The position numbers were made by a program, and so were the translations under genes. DNA of 64,000 nt from Rudanella paleaurantiibacter (GTDB taxonomy: Bacteria > Bacteroidota > Bacteroidia > Cytophagales > Spirosomataceae): contig NZ_WELI01000006.1 in NCBI RefSeq assembly GCF_009184635.1, positions 494,740 to 558,739 of the forward strand, given 5' to 3'. The first letter of the stretch is position 1. Each line of letters starts with the position of its first letter. This document shows, in pieces, positions 1-9,913 of the stretch. The notes beneath the pieces were generated by a model. That model was not told the DNA's origin. It ran no database searches and worked only from the letters and a program-made list of their open reading frames with translations.

Positions 1-1
1 A

Positions 2-295
2 AAAGCGGTGTCGTCGCTGGTGCCGAGCAAAAAAATGCTGTCGTTGCCTCAGAATTATTCGGTACAGCTGATTCCGTCGGGTTGTTGTGGTATGGCCGGC
101 TCGTTTGGGTACGAAAAAGAGCATTACGACATTTCGATGCAAATTGGTGAACTAGTGCTGTTACCGACTGTTCGGCAGCAACCGGCCGATGTACTCATTG
201 CTGCGGCTGGTACGTCGTGTCGGCATCAGATTCATGATGGTACCGGCCGCACAGCCCAACACCCGGCCGAAATTCTGTACGAAGCCCTGCGATAG
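2..295 (+). CDS. FAD/4Fe-4S oxidoreductase, C-terminal fragment
   Basis: Partial gene: the frame is open from the window edge to TAG at 293-295, so only about the last 97 residues are seen. The fragment contains SGCCGMAGSFGYEKEHYDIS, the typical cysteine-rich CCG motif that binds an Fe-S or heterodisulfide-type centre, and a final Cys-His pair (TSCRHQI). This tail is characteristic of large fusion proteins with an N-terminal FAD-binding oxidase domain (GlcD/D-2-hydroxyglutarate or lactate dehydrogenase type) and a C-terminal 4Fe-4S domain. The N-terminal domains lie outside the window, so the substrate cannot be judged; a stand-alone GlcF/LutA-type subunit is the alternative. Confidence 0.75.
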   Translation, partial: KAVSSLVPSKKMLSLPQNYSVQLIPSGCCGMAGSFGYEKEHYDISMQIGELVLLPTVRQQPADVLIAAAGTSCRHQIHDGTGRTAQHPAEILYEALR

Positions 296-387
296 ATGAC
301 GAAATCGCAGCCTGTGGTCGTTAATTAATCTATGGTTTGTGGTTTTAAAGGAATACACGTTTCTACCTACGGCCTAACAAGCAATCA

Positions 388-2352
388 ATGAAGAACAAAC
401 TTCTGGTGGCAGCCTGCCTTTTAGCCGGGCAAGTGCTGGCTCAGTCCACCTCATCAACAAGTACCTCGAAGTACGACCCGAAGGAGCTATTTCACCCGCT
501 TTTTAACATGCAGCCGGGCAACGATTTCCGGTCCAGCAGTGGTGCGCCCGGCCCCCGCTACTGGCAAAACCGCGCTGACTACAAGATAAGTGTCACCCTC
601 GACGAAAAACAGGATTTGCTGACCGGCGAGGTAGAGATTACGTATAAGAATAACTCGCCGGAGAGTTTGCCTTTTTTATGGCTCCAACTCGATCAGAACG
701 CCTTCAGCGATACCTCGCGGGCGGCCAAAACCACGCCCGTGACCGGTGGCCGGTTTGGTAATCTGGATTTTAACGGCGGTATGACCATCACGTCGGTAAC
801 AATCGATCAGGGAAAAGGTAAGCCTGTATCCGTTCCGTACTCGATTACCGATACCCGCCTTCAGGTGCGTTTGGCCGAGGCCCTGAAACCCGGTGGCGAC
901 GCTGTTAAGATTCGGCTGTCGTATGCCTTCAAGATACCCGAATACGGCTCCGACCGAATGGGACAACTCAAACGCAAAGACGGTATCATCTACGAAATTG
1001 CGCAATGGTACCCGCGTATGTGTGTGTTCGACGATGTAGAAGGCTGGAACGTACTACCCTACCTGGGAGCGGGCGAGTTTTACCTGGAATATGGCGATTT
1101 TGAATACGCTGTTACGGTGCCCTGGGATCATATTGTGGTAGGGTCGGGTGAGTTGATTAACTCCGAAGAGGTGCTGACCAAAGATCAGATCCGCCGAATG
1201 GCTCAGGCCCGGCAGAGTGATAAAACGGTCATGTTGCGCACCAAAGAAGAGGTAACCAATCCTAATTCACGTCCGAAGCAATCGGGCCAACTGACGTGGC
1301 GGTTCCGGTGTCTCAATAGCCGCGATGTGGCCTTTGCTACCTCGCGGGCGTTTGTCTGGGATGCCGCCCGGATCAACCTGCCCAGCGGCAAAACCGCCCT
1401 TGCTATGTCAGCTTACCCAGCCGAGAGTGCTACCAACGACTCGTGGGGCCGCTCGACCGAATACGTGAAGGGCTGTATCGAGTTTTACTCCAAATACATT
1501 TACGAGTATAGCTATCCTGTGGCTACCAACGTAGCGGGTGTGGTAGGGGGCATGGAGTATCCCGGTATTGTGTTCTGCGACCACCGCGACAAAAAAGACG
1601 CGCTTTGGGGCGTTACCGATCACGAATTCGGGCACAACTGGTTCCCGATGATTGTAGGTAACAACGAGCGCAAGTTTGCCTGGATGGACGAAGGTTTTAA
1701 CACGTTTATCAACCTGCTGTCGACGGCCAATTTCAACAATGGCGAGTACAACCGGGAGCGGGGAACCATGCACGACATTGCTCCGGCTTTGTTTGGCCCT
1801 ACTGAGCCCATTATGAGTATTCCGGACGTGCAGCAAAGCCGGAACCTGGGTATTCTGGCGTATTACAAACCCGGTATGGGCCTGAAGTTACTGCGCGATG
1901 TGGTCCTTGGCCCCGAGCGGTTCGATTATGCCTTCAAGACGTACGTAAACCGGTGGGCCTTTAAACACCCTACGCCCTACGATTTTTTCCGGACGATGGA
2001 AGATGCCGCTGGTGAGGATTTGGGCTGGTTCTGGCGCGGGTATTTTTACGAAACCTGGAAACTCGATCAGGCCGTGCGGGAGGTTCGTTATATCGACAAT
2101 AACCCGCAGCGGGGCTCGTACATTACAATCGAGAACCTGGAAAAGATGGCCATGCCTGCCACCATCGAGCTGACCGAAACCACGGGCAAGAAGACCCGTG
2201 TAAACCTGCCTGTTGAAATCTGGCAGCGGGGCGGCACCTGGACCTTCAAAGCACCGACAACCGCTAACCTGCGTTCGGTGGTCATCGACCCTGATGAAAA
2301 GCTGCCCGACGTAAACCCGCGCAATAACAGCTGGAAGCCTGACGCCCAATAA
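388..2352 (+). CDS. M1 family zinc metallopeptidase
   Basis: Secreted or periplasmic aminopeptidase-type enzyme of 654 residues. An N-terminal signal peptide ([19 protein letters not shown]) is followed by the M1 beta-sandwich domain and a gluzincin catalytic domain. The zinc site is plain: HEFGH at residues 412-416 and the third ligand E435 in WMDEGFN, with 18 residues between as in M1 enzymes. The upstream GGMEYP motif stands where aminopeptidases have GAMEN, so the exopeptidase site is the divergent version common in Bacteroidota homologues. The gene stands alone and converges on the ketoacyl synthase gene across an inverted repeat. Substrate preference is unknown. Confidence 0.93.
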   Translation: MKNKLLVAACLLAGQVLAQSTSSTSTSKYDPKELFHPLFNMQPGNDFRSSSGAPGPRYWQNRADYKISVTLDEKQDLLTGEVEITYKNNSPESLPFLWLQLDQNAFSDTSRAAKTTPVTGGRFGNLDFNGGMTITSVTIDQGKGKPVSVPYSITDTRLQVRLAEALKPGGDAVKIRLSYAFKIPEYGSDRMGQLKRKDGIIYEIAQWYPRMCVFDDVEGWNVLPYLGAGEFYLEYGDFEYAVTVPWDHIVVGSGELINSEEVLTKDQIRRMAQARQSDKTVMLRTKEEVTNPNSRPKQSGQLTWRFRCLNSRDVAFATSRAFVWDAARINLPSGKTALAMSAYPAESATNDSWGRSTEYVKGCIEFYSKYIYEYSYPVATNVAGVVGGMEYPGIVFCDHRDKKDALWGVTDHEFGHNWFPMIVGNNERKFAWMDEGFNTFINLLSTANFNNGEYNRERGTMHDIAPALFGPTEPIMSIPDVQQSRNLGILAYYKPGMGLKLLRDVVLGPERFDYAFKTYVNRWAFKHPTPYDFFRTMEDAAGEDLGWFWRGYFYETWKLDQAVREVRYIDNNPQRGSYITIENLEKMAMPATIELTETTGKKTRVNLPVEIWQRGGTWTFKAPTTANLRSVVIDPDEKLPDVNPRNNSWKPDAQ

Positions 2353-2430
2353 GAGGAACAAGGAAAAGGGAAAAAGGAATAAGGCAGCTAAAAACTCCCT
2401 TCTCCTTTCTCCCTTTTCCTTGTTCCTCTT
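2351..2430. terminator. inverted repeat between convergent genes, possible bidirectional terminator
   Basis: Arms at 2351-2377 and 2404-2430 are complementary over 27 bp with one mismatch (left arm begins AAGAGGAACAAGGAAAAGGG), separated by about 26 bp. The repeat sits exactly between the stops of two convergent genes and touches both stop codons. The arms are purine-rich on one strand and pyrimidine-rich on the other. A role as shared terminator or mRNA 3'-end stabiliser is inference. Confidence 0.6.
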
Positions 2431-3376
2431 ATTTCCGAATCACCATGGCCCCGTACGAGTAGCCCCCGCCAAAAACGGTCACTACAATATGCTGCCCCGG
2501 CTGGAACATCGACCAGTTTTCGGAGAGTGCAATAGCGCAACCTGCGCAACCGGTATTACCCAGCCGTTGAATGTTCGACAGCAGTTTCTCTTCGGGTAAA
2601 CCAAGCGTGTTCATTACGTTGCGCGATATACGTAAGTTGGCCTGATGCGGCAGTACGTAGTCGACCTGATCGATGGTAAGGCCGCACCGTTCCAGCGCCT
2701 GTTGGCTAGCTTTGGGCATGTACGTACAGGCATTAATAAACACGTCGCGGCCGTTGGGCATAATCACACCCTGTTCCAGTGGTTTAAGTACTACGGCCTC
2801 GGTCGCTTTGCCAGTATGGGCGGCTCCGCCTGTCAGGAGGCTCAGTACCTCGAAATCGCCTTCGGTCTGACGCTCTTTCGTGATCAGCAGGGCCGAGGCT
2901 CCATCGCCCCACAAGTGCCCCGACACTTTATCCTGATCGTTATTATAAGCGGTATTGTGTTCTGATACCACAACCAATGCCCGTTTAGCCTTATTAAGAG
3001 CGAAATATCCCTCCACAATCTCAATAGCATTCAGCAGCGACGAGCAGGCCGATGAGATCGAGACCACCGGTATATCGGCAATACCCAAGTGATGCTGTAC
3101 TACGTGGGCCAGCGTGGCTATGGTGTCGTGTGGAGTATAGGTAGCCCCCACAATCAGATCCACATCCGAGAGGTCGGCCTGCTCCTGAAGGCGGGCCACG
3201 GCCTCAACCGACATCGTGTTGGTATTTTCGCCGGGGGCCGCCTTGCGCCGTTCGGCTATACCAGTTCGCTCAATAATCCATTCGTTCGATAGACCGTTGA
3301 GTTGAGTAAAATGTTCGTTACCAACTACCTGCGTGGGCAGATAATGACTAACTGCATGAATATACATCCTGTCCAA
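2429..3376 (-). CDS. 3-oxoacyl-ACP synthase III-like protein (FabH family)
   Basis: Thiolase-fold condensing enzyme, 315 residues. The catalytic triad of KAS III is visible: C111 in SSACSS, H244 in LPHQANLRI and N274 in GNTGCAGCA. These enzymes condense an acyl-CoA primer with malonyl-ACP to start fatty-acid chains, but many Bacteroidota paralogues work in special acyl or polyketide pathways. No acyl carrier protein or other fab gene is adjacent, so housekeeping FabH is not proven. The start could be the ATG three codons further in (3367): a TAGTTTTG box on this strand (3374-3381) overlaps the first ATG. Confidence 0.85.
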   Translation of the reverse strand: MDRMYIHAVSHYLPTQVVGNEHFTQLNGLSNEWIIERTGIAERRKAAPGENTNTMSVEAVARLQEQADLSDVDLIVGATYTPHDTIATLAHVVQHHLGIADIPVVSISSACSSLLNAIEIVEGYFALNKAKRALVVVSEHNTAYNNDQDKVSGHLWGDGASALLITKERQTEGDFEVLSLLTGGAAHTGKATEAVVLKPLEQGVIMPNGRDVFINACTYMPKASQQALERCGLTIDQVDYVLPHQANLRISRNVMNTLGLPEEKLLSNIQRLGNTGCAGCAIALSENWSMFQPGQHIVVTVFGGGYSYGAMVIRK

Positions 3377-3517
3377 AACTAAACGTATCTGGTAACAAGC
3401 TCTTAGTGACTTTTAGTCCTTAAATAGCTTAACCAGCCATTGAATCCGAAAGTTAAGTGTTTCTAAGGGAACATATCACTTTTTGCTAAAAGAATACTAT
3501 AGTATCTAATTAAAAGT

Positions 3518-4654
3518 CTATAATTTGTACAATTCCAGTAATTTTTTGGCTTCTGTAGACCAACTATAGTGATAGTATGCGGCCCGTTGGCCATTTATCT
3601 TTAACTGATTGGCTTCATCAGGGTTAGTTGCAAGCCGTCGGATGCATCCGTAAATAGCCCCAACATCGGTCGGATCAACGCAAAAGCCGCACTCGTGTCG
3701 CTCAACAACGTCTTGGTACAGGGGAAAGTCCGACGTGATAACCGGCACCCCTAGACTCATATACTCAAAAAGTTTGGATGGGTACGAGCCAGGGTAGTCG
3801 CCGACGGGCTTCAGCAGAGCCAGCCCGGCAGTGCATTGTTTCAATATCGGAAAGGATACCGAGTGCGATACATGGCCGTAAAAAATCAGGTCCGCAGCCA
3901 CGTCATTGTAGTAAGGAAGGGTTCGCAATGAAGCGTCATCGACGGCCATCCGACCAAACAAATGAAGATTTACAGCCAGTTCGCTCGCCTTCAGGCGCGC
4001 TACTACGGCTAGCATGGTATCGAGCCCCCGGTCGAGGGTAATCAGACCCAGATACCCCAGATGAACGGTTTGCGTTGATAGGGGCAGCTTATCCGCTGGT
4101 AAGTTGGGTATGGGTTGGCCTGTTTGGGCGTCAAGGAGTCGCTCCGGGAAATTGTGCACAATCGCGTAGAGGTGTCGCAGCGAGGGGTACTCTGTCAGAT
4201 AGCTATCTTCCGTAAGTACAAACGAACAGTGCTCGCGGGCCCATCGGTCAAACCATTCGAACATGGCTTGGAAAATCGGGTGATTGTTGCGGGATTTCCG
4301 CCCAAATTTCAGCCGGAGGTTTTCCTGAACTTCGTAAACTACCCGCCCACCGAAGCCCCGAAACAGTAGGGCTACCGGCAGCAGTTCGGGCATAAAAATG
4401 TGCAGAATCTGTGGCCGCAGGCGTAGCAGGTACCAGCAAATAACCGGATAAGCCAGCAGTACTCGCACCAATAGTTTCGGGTGCGTAGGCAACACACCGG
4501 CCGACGTACACGTGCGCCAGGGCAACAGACTATGCACTTCGTAGTTGGTGCTTAGCGTACGGATTGTTTTTAGAATGCGCGGGTCATTTGGCGGGTGGGC
4601 TGGGCTCACGCACAACACCCGAATGGGGGAGGGCTCCTTATTTCTTGATGCCAT
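3518..4654 (-). CDS. glycosyltransferase, GT4-like (group 1)
   Basis: 378-residue GT-B fold glycosyltransferase. The N-terminal half starts with a Rossmann-type strand (IRVLCVSPAHPPNDPRI). The C-terminal half carries the family signature KLFEYMSLGVPVIT followed by D/E residues that hold the nucleotide-sugar donor. It would act in the cytoplasm on a lipid- or surface-glycan precursor. Its first 17 bp overlap the 3' end of the DUF922 gene on the same strand, suggesting co-transcription. Donor and acceptor cannot be told from sequence. Confidence 0.85.
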   Translation of the reverse strand: MASRNKEPSPIRVLCVSPAHPPNDPRILKTIRTLSTNYEVHSLLPWRTCTSAGVLPTHPKLLVRVLLAYPVICWYLLRLRPQILHIFMPELLPVALLFRGFGGRVVYEVQENLRLKFGRKSRNNHPIFQAMFEWFDRWAREHCSFVLTEDSYLTEYPSLRHLYAIVHNFPERLLDAQTGQPIPNLPADKLPLSTQTVHLGYLGLITLDRGLDTMLAVVARLKASELAVNLHLFGRMAVDDASLRTLPYYNDVAADLIFYGHVSHSVSFPILKQCTAGLALLKPVGDYPGSYPSKLFEYMSLGVPVITSDFPLYQDVVERHECGFCVDPTDVGAIYGCIRRLATNPDEANQLKINGQRAAYYHYSWSTEAKKLLELYKL

Positions 4655-5732
4655 ACATTTTCAGGTCGGCATCAATGCGGGCATTCCAGCGTTCCTGGGC
4701 CGATACGTTCAGACCGTGGTTGGTTTCGCTGTCGTACAACTCCTGCAAGCGACTCATTTCGCGGTATGATTCCAGAAACTGGTACTGAATGTTGCTGTTA
4801 TAATCTTCAATGCTCAGGCTGTCGGGGTGGAGCTTGCTTTTGAACCGCTCCGTGATAATTCGGGCAATATCGAAATGCCGTTGCTCGTGGTTCAGGCTGT
4901 AAGCGTTCAGGGCGGGGGGCTTTACCCACGAGCTGCTTTTGAGCATAAACGTTTTCATCGTGAGCGTAAGCTCCACCGTGCCATTAACCACTTTGCTACG
5001 GCCCTCGTACGCAAAGTTCGGATTGATCTCGGCCGCGTATCGGCTTGCCGTTCGGGGTGGGGCCTGAAAATCGGCCCAGATCAACGGCCGGTCCAGGCTG
5101 TAAAATACCGTGTCGTTATCGCGGTTGCGTACATAATCCTGAATCACCAGATTGATTCGGGTTGCCAGCCGACTGTCGGACAGCCCTTCCTTTTTGATGT
5201 ACGTATCAAAAGCCCGCAATGAGGCTACCACACTCTGGCGCAGGCTCTGCTCTACAACCTGGGTCTGACTGGCTGGGCGTGTGTACTGACTTTTAGTTCT
5301 GAATTCATTCAGCTTAACCGGGATGGCTTCCCCGTCGGCGTTGCGCAGGAGTTCAAACGTAACGGCAAAGGTGAGGGTACCGCTGATCCGGTTGCCCTGT
5401 GCGGTTTCGACTACTTTACACTCACGGAGCCGCATGGCCACTGCCCGCGTGCTTTTGTTCTGTTTCAGATTTTGTCGTACAAACTGCCCGATACCAGCTG
5501 CTGTGCCACCCGGCAGGTCGACACTCGTAGCGGGTTGGCCCGCGGCCGTAAACCACCGCCCGAAACCGGGGGTTGGCCGGGCGTCGGTTACGGTAGCAAT
5601 GTGGTAGGTTGCTGGCGTAAACCCAGGCAATTCTGGCTGCAATGTGAGGATATCTCCCGACGGCCGTGCCGAGAAAAACAGGGTAAACAAAGGTATAGAA
5701 AGGAGTATAGTCACCCCAATGCGGTTGTTCAT
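4638..5732 (-). CDS. DUF922-family secreted protein, putative Zn protease
   Basis: The start is placed at the ATG at 5732 because it opens a clear signal peptide (MNNRIGVTILLSIPLFTLFF); the frame runs open upstream to 5810 but that extension looks uncoding. The mature protein has about 340 residues. The C-terminal half holds the DUF922 signature IWADFQAPP and a HEQRH motif (about residues 282-286 from this start) that fits an HExxH metal site. The family is predicted to be a zinc-dependent protease; activity is inferred only from the motif. It overlaps the downstream glycosyltransferase by 17 bp. Confidence 0.7.
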   Translation of the reverse strand: MNNRIGVTILLSIPLFTLFFSARPSGDILTLQPELPGFTPATYHIATVTDARPTPGFGRWFTAAGQPATSVDLPGGTAAGIGQFVRQNLKQNKSTRAVAMRLRECKVVETAQGNRISGTLTFAVTFELLRNADGEAIPVKLNEFRTKSQYTRPASQTQVVEQSLRQSVVASLRAFDTYIKKEGLSDSRLATRINLVIQDYVRNRDNDTVFYSLDRPLIWADFQAPPRTASRYAAEINPNFAYEGRSKVVNGTVELTLTMKTFMLKSSSWVKPPALNAYSLNHEQRHFDIARIITERFKSKLHPDSLSIEDYNSNIQYQFLESYREMSRLQELYDSETNHGLNVSAQERWNARIDADLKMYGIKK

Positions 5733-5810
5733 TGTCTGGCTGTACGAAGTAAGCCCGGGCTTACTAACGCTAAAACAGGTAGTGTATCTGCATTGGTTCA
5801 GAAGCGACAA

Positions 5811-6068
5811 ACATGAGTCATCCCGAATTTTTAAGGTATTGATGATTATAACCCAAGTTCCTCCTTGGATGCCCCGTTAGGGGCCTAATATTGGTAGCTA
5901 ACCCCAAAATAGACCCAATACCAGAGCCCCGAAGGGGCGTAACCTTAAACAAGTTACGCCCCTTCGGGGCTCTGGTATTGGCGGGAGACGTCTTTTCTAC
6001 CAACATTTAGCCCCTAACGGGGCGTCGAGTCGAGGCTTCTACTACCCTAAATTTGTGATTACTCATGT
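5811..6068. repeat. MITE-like palindromic element, copy 1
   Basis: A 258-bp element framed by terminal inverted repeats (ACATGAGTCATCCCGAATTT on the left; a decayed ATTACTCATGT on the right). Its centre is a perfect 28-bp palindrome arm pair at 5916-5943 and 5953-5980 built around GCCCCGAAGGGGCGTAAC. GCCCCGTTAGGGGC-type motifs flank it on each side. A 259-bp second copy with the same architecture lies at 59699-59957. There is no coding capacity, so it would be non-autonomous. Confidence 0.75.
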
Positions 6069-6077
6069 TGAAGGAAC

Positions 6078-6113
6078 AAAAAGCCTTGCAGGTTTTAGAA
6101 ACCCGCAAGGCTT
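6078..6113 (-). terminator. intrinsic terminator of secA
   Basis: Read on the minus strand, a 14-bp stem with one mismatch (AAGCCTTGCGGGTTT pairing with AAACCTGCAAGGCTT) is followed by a run of five T. It lies about 40 bp after the secA stop codon. Confidence 0.8.
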
Positions 6114-6151
6114 GAAGGAGGAGTGGCTTTTTGTCAGCCCAAGCCCCCTTA

Positions 6152-9100
6152 TTAGTCGATCAACATGGCCCGTCCGGTCATGATGTCGTTTTCAACCGTT
6201 TTATACTTCACATCGCGTTTCACCGAGCCGTCGGCGTATTGAACGTTTACGCGGGCGTTACGGTCCACCTTGTTCACCCGCGTTGGCACCTGCCGGGGCA
6301 TAGGTGGGGCTCCCGCGCCCATCGCTTCGTTTTGGGCCATCCGACGGGCGTACTCTTCGGGGCCCGTTGCCAGATGGTCGTCGTCGAAATCATCCATGTT
6401 GGTGTACAGCTCGGGCTGAGGTTCGGGGTAGCGTTGCTCGGGGGCCTGGCGCACCTCCTGCTCAATTTCCTGCGGGTCCTGTGCCGGAATGTCGGCCCGG
6501 GTCAGGAAGCTGATCGTATCAAAGTTAACCTTGCTCAGGAATCGCTTGAACAGCTCGACCGATTCGAATTTGTAAACCAGCAAGGGGTCTTTCTGCTCGA
6601 AAACGGCGTTCTGAACTGACTGCTTCAGGTCGTCCATCTCGCGCAGGTGCTCTTTCCACTCCTGATCGATGATCGACAGCGATACGGCTTTTTCCATTTC
6701 AGTCGTGAGCAGGCGCCCGCCCGAGGCAACAGCTTCGCGGAGGTCGGCTACTACCTGCAACTCGTGCAGACCATCGGAGAACGGCACCACAATGTTGCGG
6801 ATCTGGTGGCCCTGATGTTCCAGTACCTGTGTCAGTACAGGCAACGCTTTTTCGGCAATCGCACCGTTTTTATCGGCGTAATGCGTCTCGGCCTCCTCGT
6901 ATAACCGGCGAACCTGATCGGCTTTTTTGAGCTTCACAAACTCGTCGCGGCTCAGCCCGGTTGTTACGCCGAGCGACGTCAGCATCTGAAGCTGCACCTC
7001 GTCGAAATTGCCTTCGGCATTGGTGACGATGTCTTCACAAACGTCGTACATGATGTTGGCAATATCGAGCGACAGACGGTCGCCGAAGAGCGCATTGCGC
7101 CGACGTTTGTAGATAGCCTCCCGTTGGTAGTTCATCACGTCGTCGTACTCAAGCAGCCGCTTCCGAATCCCGAAGTTGTTTTCTTCGACTTTCTTCTGGG
7201 CCCGCTCAATCGACTTGGTAATCATCGAGTGCTGAATCACTTCGCCTTCTTCCAGACCCATGCGGTCCATAACGCGGGCAATCCGGTCGGAACCGAACAG
7301 ACGCATCAGGCTATCTTCGAGTGAAACAAAGAACTGCGACGTACCCGGATCTCCCTGACGACCCGCCCGACCGCGCAACTGCCGGTCGACCCGGCGCGAC
7401 TCGTGCCGCTCCGTACCAATAATGGCCAACCCGCCTGCTGCTTTCGACTCGGCAGTGAGCTTAATGTCGGTACCCCGGCCGGCCATGTTTGTCGCAATGG
7501 TTACGGTGCCTGGCTTACCGGCTTCGGCCACAATTTCGGCCTCACGCTGGTGGTATTTGGCGTTCAGAACCTGATGCGGAATCTTGCGGAGCGTGAGCAA
7601 GCGGCTGAGCAGTTCAGAGTTCTCGACAGATGTCGTACCAACCAGTACCGGGCGGCCTTTCTGCACGAGGTCGTTGATCTCATCAACCACGGCATTGTAT
7701 TTCTCCCGCACCGAGCGGTACACTTTATCTTCCTCGTCTTTGCGGCTAATGGCCCGGTTCGTCGGGATAGCCACTACGTCGAGTTTGTAGATTTGCCAGA
7801 ATTCAGAGGCTTCCGTTTCGGCCGTACCCGTCATACCACCCAGTTTGTGGTACATCCGGAAGTAGTTCTGAAGCGTAACGGTAGCGTAGGTTTGGGTGGC
7901 ATCTTCCACCTTTACGCCTTCTTTGGCTTCGACGGCCTGGTGCAAACCATCCGACCACCGACGACCTTCCATGATCCGGCCCGTTTGCTCGTCCACGATT
8001 TTCACCTTGCCGTCCATGATCACGTATTCGGTGTCACGCTCAAACAGGGTGTAGGCCTTCAACAGCTGATTTACGGTATTGATCCGCTGCGTTTTGACCG
8101 AGTAGTCGCGAATGATGGCTTCTTTGTGCAGAATCTTCTCCTGATCGCTTAGCTCGCTGTCTTTCTCAACCTCATTGAGGTCAATAGATAGGTCGGGCAG
8201 GATAAAGAAGTTCGGGTCTTCACCCGAGCCAGTGATATAATCGATACCTTTTTCGGTCAGGTCGATGTTGTTGTGCCGCTCATCGATGGTGAAATACAGC
8301 GGAGCATCGGCCTCGGGCATTAACTTCTGGTTTTCGGCCAGATAGATCGATTCGGTCTTTTGCAGAATCTGCTTCACACCCGTCTCACTCAGGTATTTGA
8401 TGAGTGGCTTGTGCTTGGGCAGGCCCCGGTACGCCCGGAACAAGGCCAAACCGCCTTCTTTGTCGTCGCCGGCAGCAATTTTCTTTTTGGCTTCGTTGAG
8501 CAGGTCGTACACCAGCTTTTTCTGAGCCTCCACCACACGCGACACGCGGGGTTTCAGTTCAATGTAATCCTGCTCGTCGCCACGGGGCACCGGACCCGAA
8601 ATAATCAACGGAGTCCGGGCATCGTCGATCAGGACGGAGTCGACCTCATCAACCATTGCGAAGTGGTGCTTTCGCTGTACGAGCTCATCGATACCACGCG
8701 CCATGTTGTCGCGTAGATAATCGAAACCAAACTCGTTGTTGGTTCCGTACGTCAAGTCGGCGAGGTAGGCGTTTTTGCGGGCTTCGGAATTGGGTTGATG
8801 CTTATCGATGCAATCAACGCGTAGGCCGTGGAATTCGAAGAGTGGCCCGTTCCATTCGGAGTCCCGTTTGGCCAGGTAGTCGTTCACGGTTACGATATGC
8901 ACCCCACGTCCGCTCAGGGCGTTCAAAAACGCTGGGAAGGTTGAAACGAGGGTTTTACCTTCACCCGTTGCCATTTCGGCAATTTTACCCTGGTGCAGTA
9001 CTACCCCACCGATAATCTGCACATCGTAATGCACCATATCCCACTTGATGCGGGTACCGGCGGCATCCCAGGTGTTAGCCCAATAGGCTTTATCGCCCAC

Positions 9101-9556
9101 GATCTGCACATTGCTTTTCCGGAACGACAGCTCCCGGTCGTACTCGGTAGCGGTTACTTCGAGTTGTTCGTTCTGGGCAAAGCGCCGGGCGGTTTCTTTG
9201 ACCACGGCAAAAGCCTGTGGCAGAATATCGAGGAGAACCCGTTCCAGTTCTTTATTCCGGTCGGTTTCGAGCTTATCGATTTGGTTAAAGATCCGCTCTT
9301 TGGCGTTGACGTCCATGTCGGGTTGGTCATTGATCTGCCCCCGCAGGCCATCGAGCTGATTGTCAATCGGCTGCAACTCCTGAGCAATGTGCGCCTTCAG
9401 TTCGGCGGTCAGCTGACGGAGTTCGTCGTTGGAAAGGTCTTTCAATCGGGCAAACTCAGCGTTCACTTTCTCGACATAGGGCAGCAGTTCTTTAATGTCA
9501 CGCTGCGACTTGGTGCCGAAAAATTTGGTAATGCCCTTGGTGATGAGATTAATCAT
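6152..9556 (-). CDS. secA: preprotein translocase ATPase SecA
   Basis: Motor ATPase that drives unfolded secretory proteins through SecYEG at the inner membrane. At 1134 residues it is long, as usual for Bacteroidota. Nucleotide-binding domain 1 has Walker A GEGKT at 198-202 and the DEVD box at 303-306; the [11 protein letters not shown] motif and the second motor domain ([25 protein letters not shown]) follow. An insertion relative to E. coli SecA lies around residues 330-480. The C-terminus is Pro/Gln-rich and lacks the usual CxCxSGx8CH zinc motif that binds SecB. Single gene with its own promoter and terminator. Confidence 0.98.
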   Translation of the reverse strand: MINLITKGITKFFGTKSQRDIKELLPYVEKVNAEFARLKDLSNDELRQLTAELKAHIAQELQPIDNQLDGLRGQINDQPDMDVNAKERIFNQIDKLETDRNKELERVLLDILPQAFAVVKETARRFAQNEQLEVTATEYDRELSFRKSNVQIVGDKAYWANTWDAAGTRIKWDMVHYDVQIIGGVVLHQGKIAEMATGEGKTLVSTFPAFLNALSGRGVHIVTVNDYLAKRDSEWNGPLFEFHGLRVDCIDKHQPNSEARKNAYLADLTYGTNNEFGFDYLRDNMARGIDELVQRKHHFAMVDEVDSVLIDDARTPLIISGPVPRGDEQDYIELKPRVSRVVEAQKKLVYDLLNEAKKKIAAGDDKEGGLALFRAYRGLPKHKPLIKYLSETGVKQILQKTESIYLAENQKLMPEADAPLYFTIDERHNNIDLTEKGIDYITGSGEDPNFFILPDLSIDLNEVEKDSELSDQEKILHKEAIIRDYSVKTQRINTVNQLLKAYTLFERDTEYVIMDGKVKIVDEQTGRIMEGRRWSDGLHQAVEAKEGVKVEDATQTYATVTLQNYFRMYHKLGGMTGTAETEASEFWQIYKLDVVAIPTNRAISRKDEEDKVYRSVREKYNAVVDEINDLVQKGRPVLVGTTSVENSELLSRLLTLRKIPHQVLNAKYHQREAEIVAEAGKPGTVTIATNMAGRGTDIKLTAESKAAGGLAIIGTERHESRRVDRQLRGRAGRQGDPGTSQFFVSLEDSLMRLFGSDRIARVMDRMGLEEGEVIQHSMITKSIERAQKKVEENNFGIRKRLLEYDDVMNYQREAIYKRRRNALFGDRLSLDIANIMYDVCEDIVTNAEGNFDEVQLQMLTSLGVTTGLSRDEFVKLKKADQVRRLYEEAETHYADKNGAIAEKALPVLTQVLEHQGHQIRNIVVPFSDGLHELQVVADLREAVASGGRLLTTEMEKAVSLSIIDQEWKEHLREMDDLKQSVQNAVFEQKDPLLVYKFESVELFKRFLSKVNFDTISFLTRADIPAQDPQEIEQEVRQAPEQRYPEPQPELYTNMDDFDDDHLATGPEEYARRMAQNEAMGAGAPPMPRQVPTRVNKVDRNARVNVQYADGSVKRDVKYKTVENDIMTGRAMLID

Positions 9557-9660
9557 TTCGTTTGATCAAAAGTCAGAAGTATGCTGGTCTACATCGGCTA
9601 GTCTGTAACAACATAACAAACGATTGGGGTCCGGTATTTGCCTCCTGACGTAATTTTCTA

Positions 9661-9690
9661 CAAAATTAGTTTATTAGACGGGTACTGCAA
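9661..9690 (-). promoter_or_regulatory. candidate secA promoter
   Basis: On the minus strand a TTG (9688-9690) is followed after 19 nt by TAATTTTG (9661-9668), matching the Bacteroidota TTG-N19-TAnnTTTG promoter pattern. It lies about 105 bp before the secA start. Confidence 0.5.
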
Positions 9691-9868
9691 GAACCGCTCC
9701 GTACCGTCTTTTTACCCGATTTGGCAGAGAGTATGACAGGATTTGTGGGCTAATGGGGTAAGGTGACATGACGACGTTCTCTACCTATTGACTCTACAGA
9801 ATAGGATCAAATTGGATTCCATTCACTAAGAGCTCCCGGAACGGTACGTCATTTTAGGATTTTTCCGT

Positions 9869-9876
9869 TACTTTTG
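9869..9876 (+). promoter_or_regulatory. candidate -7 box for the polysaccharide export gene
   Basis: TACTTTTG matches TAnnTTTG and sits 37 bp before the start at 9914. No TTG occurs at the expected distance upstream, so support is partial. Confidence 0.35.
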
Positions 9877-9913
9877 CCCTTTCTAATGAGGCATCTCGTT
9901 AGTCTTTAGTTTC

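Larger units (their letters stand above)
9557..9913. other. divergent intergenic region secA / export gene
   Basis: A 357-bp gap between divergent genes. Apart from the two promoter candidates listed separately I see no RNA gene, repeat or small ORF that I can support. Confidence 0.5.

Noticed and set aside
5916..5980. Strong hairpin read as an intrinsic terminator
   Set aside because: No T run follows on either strand, and the hairpin is the core of a larger repeated element found again at 59796-59850.
6131..9565. Many open frames on the plus strand across secA
   Set aside because: They mirror the secA coding strand (high G+C at third positions opens antisense frames) and show no family features or plausible starts.
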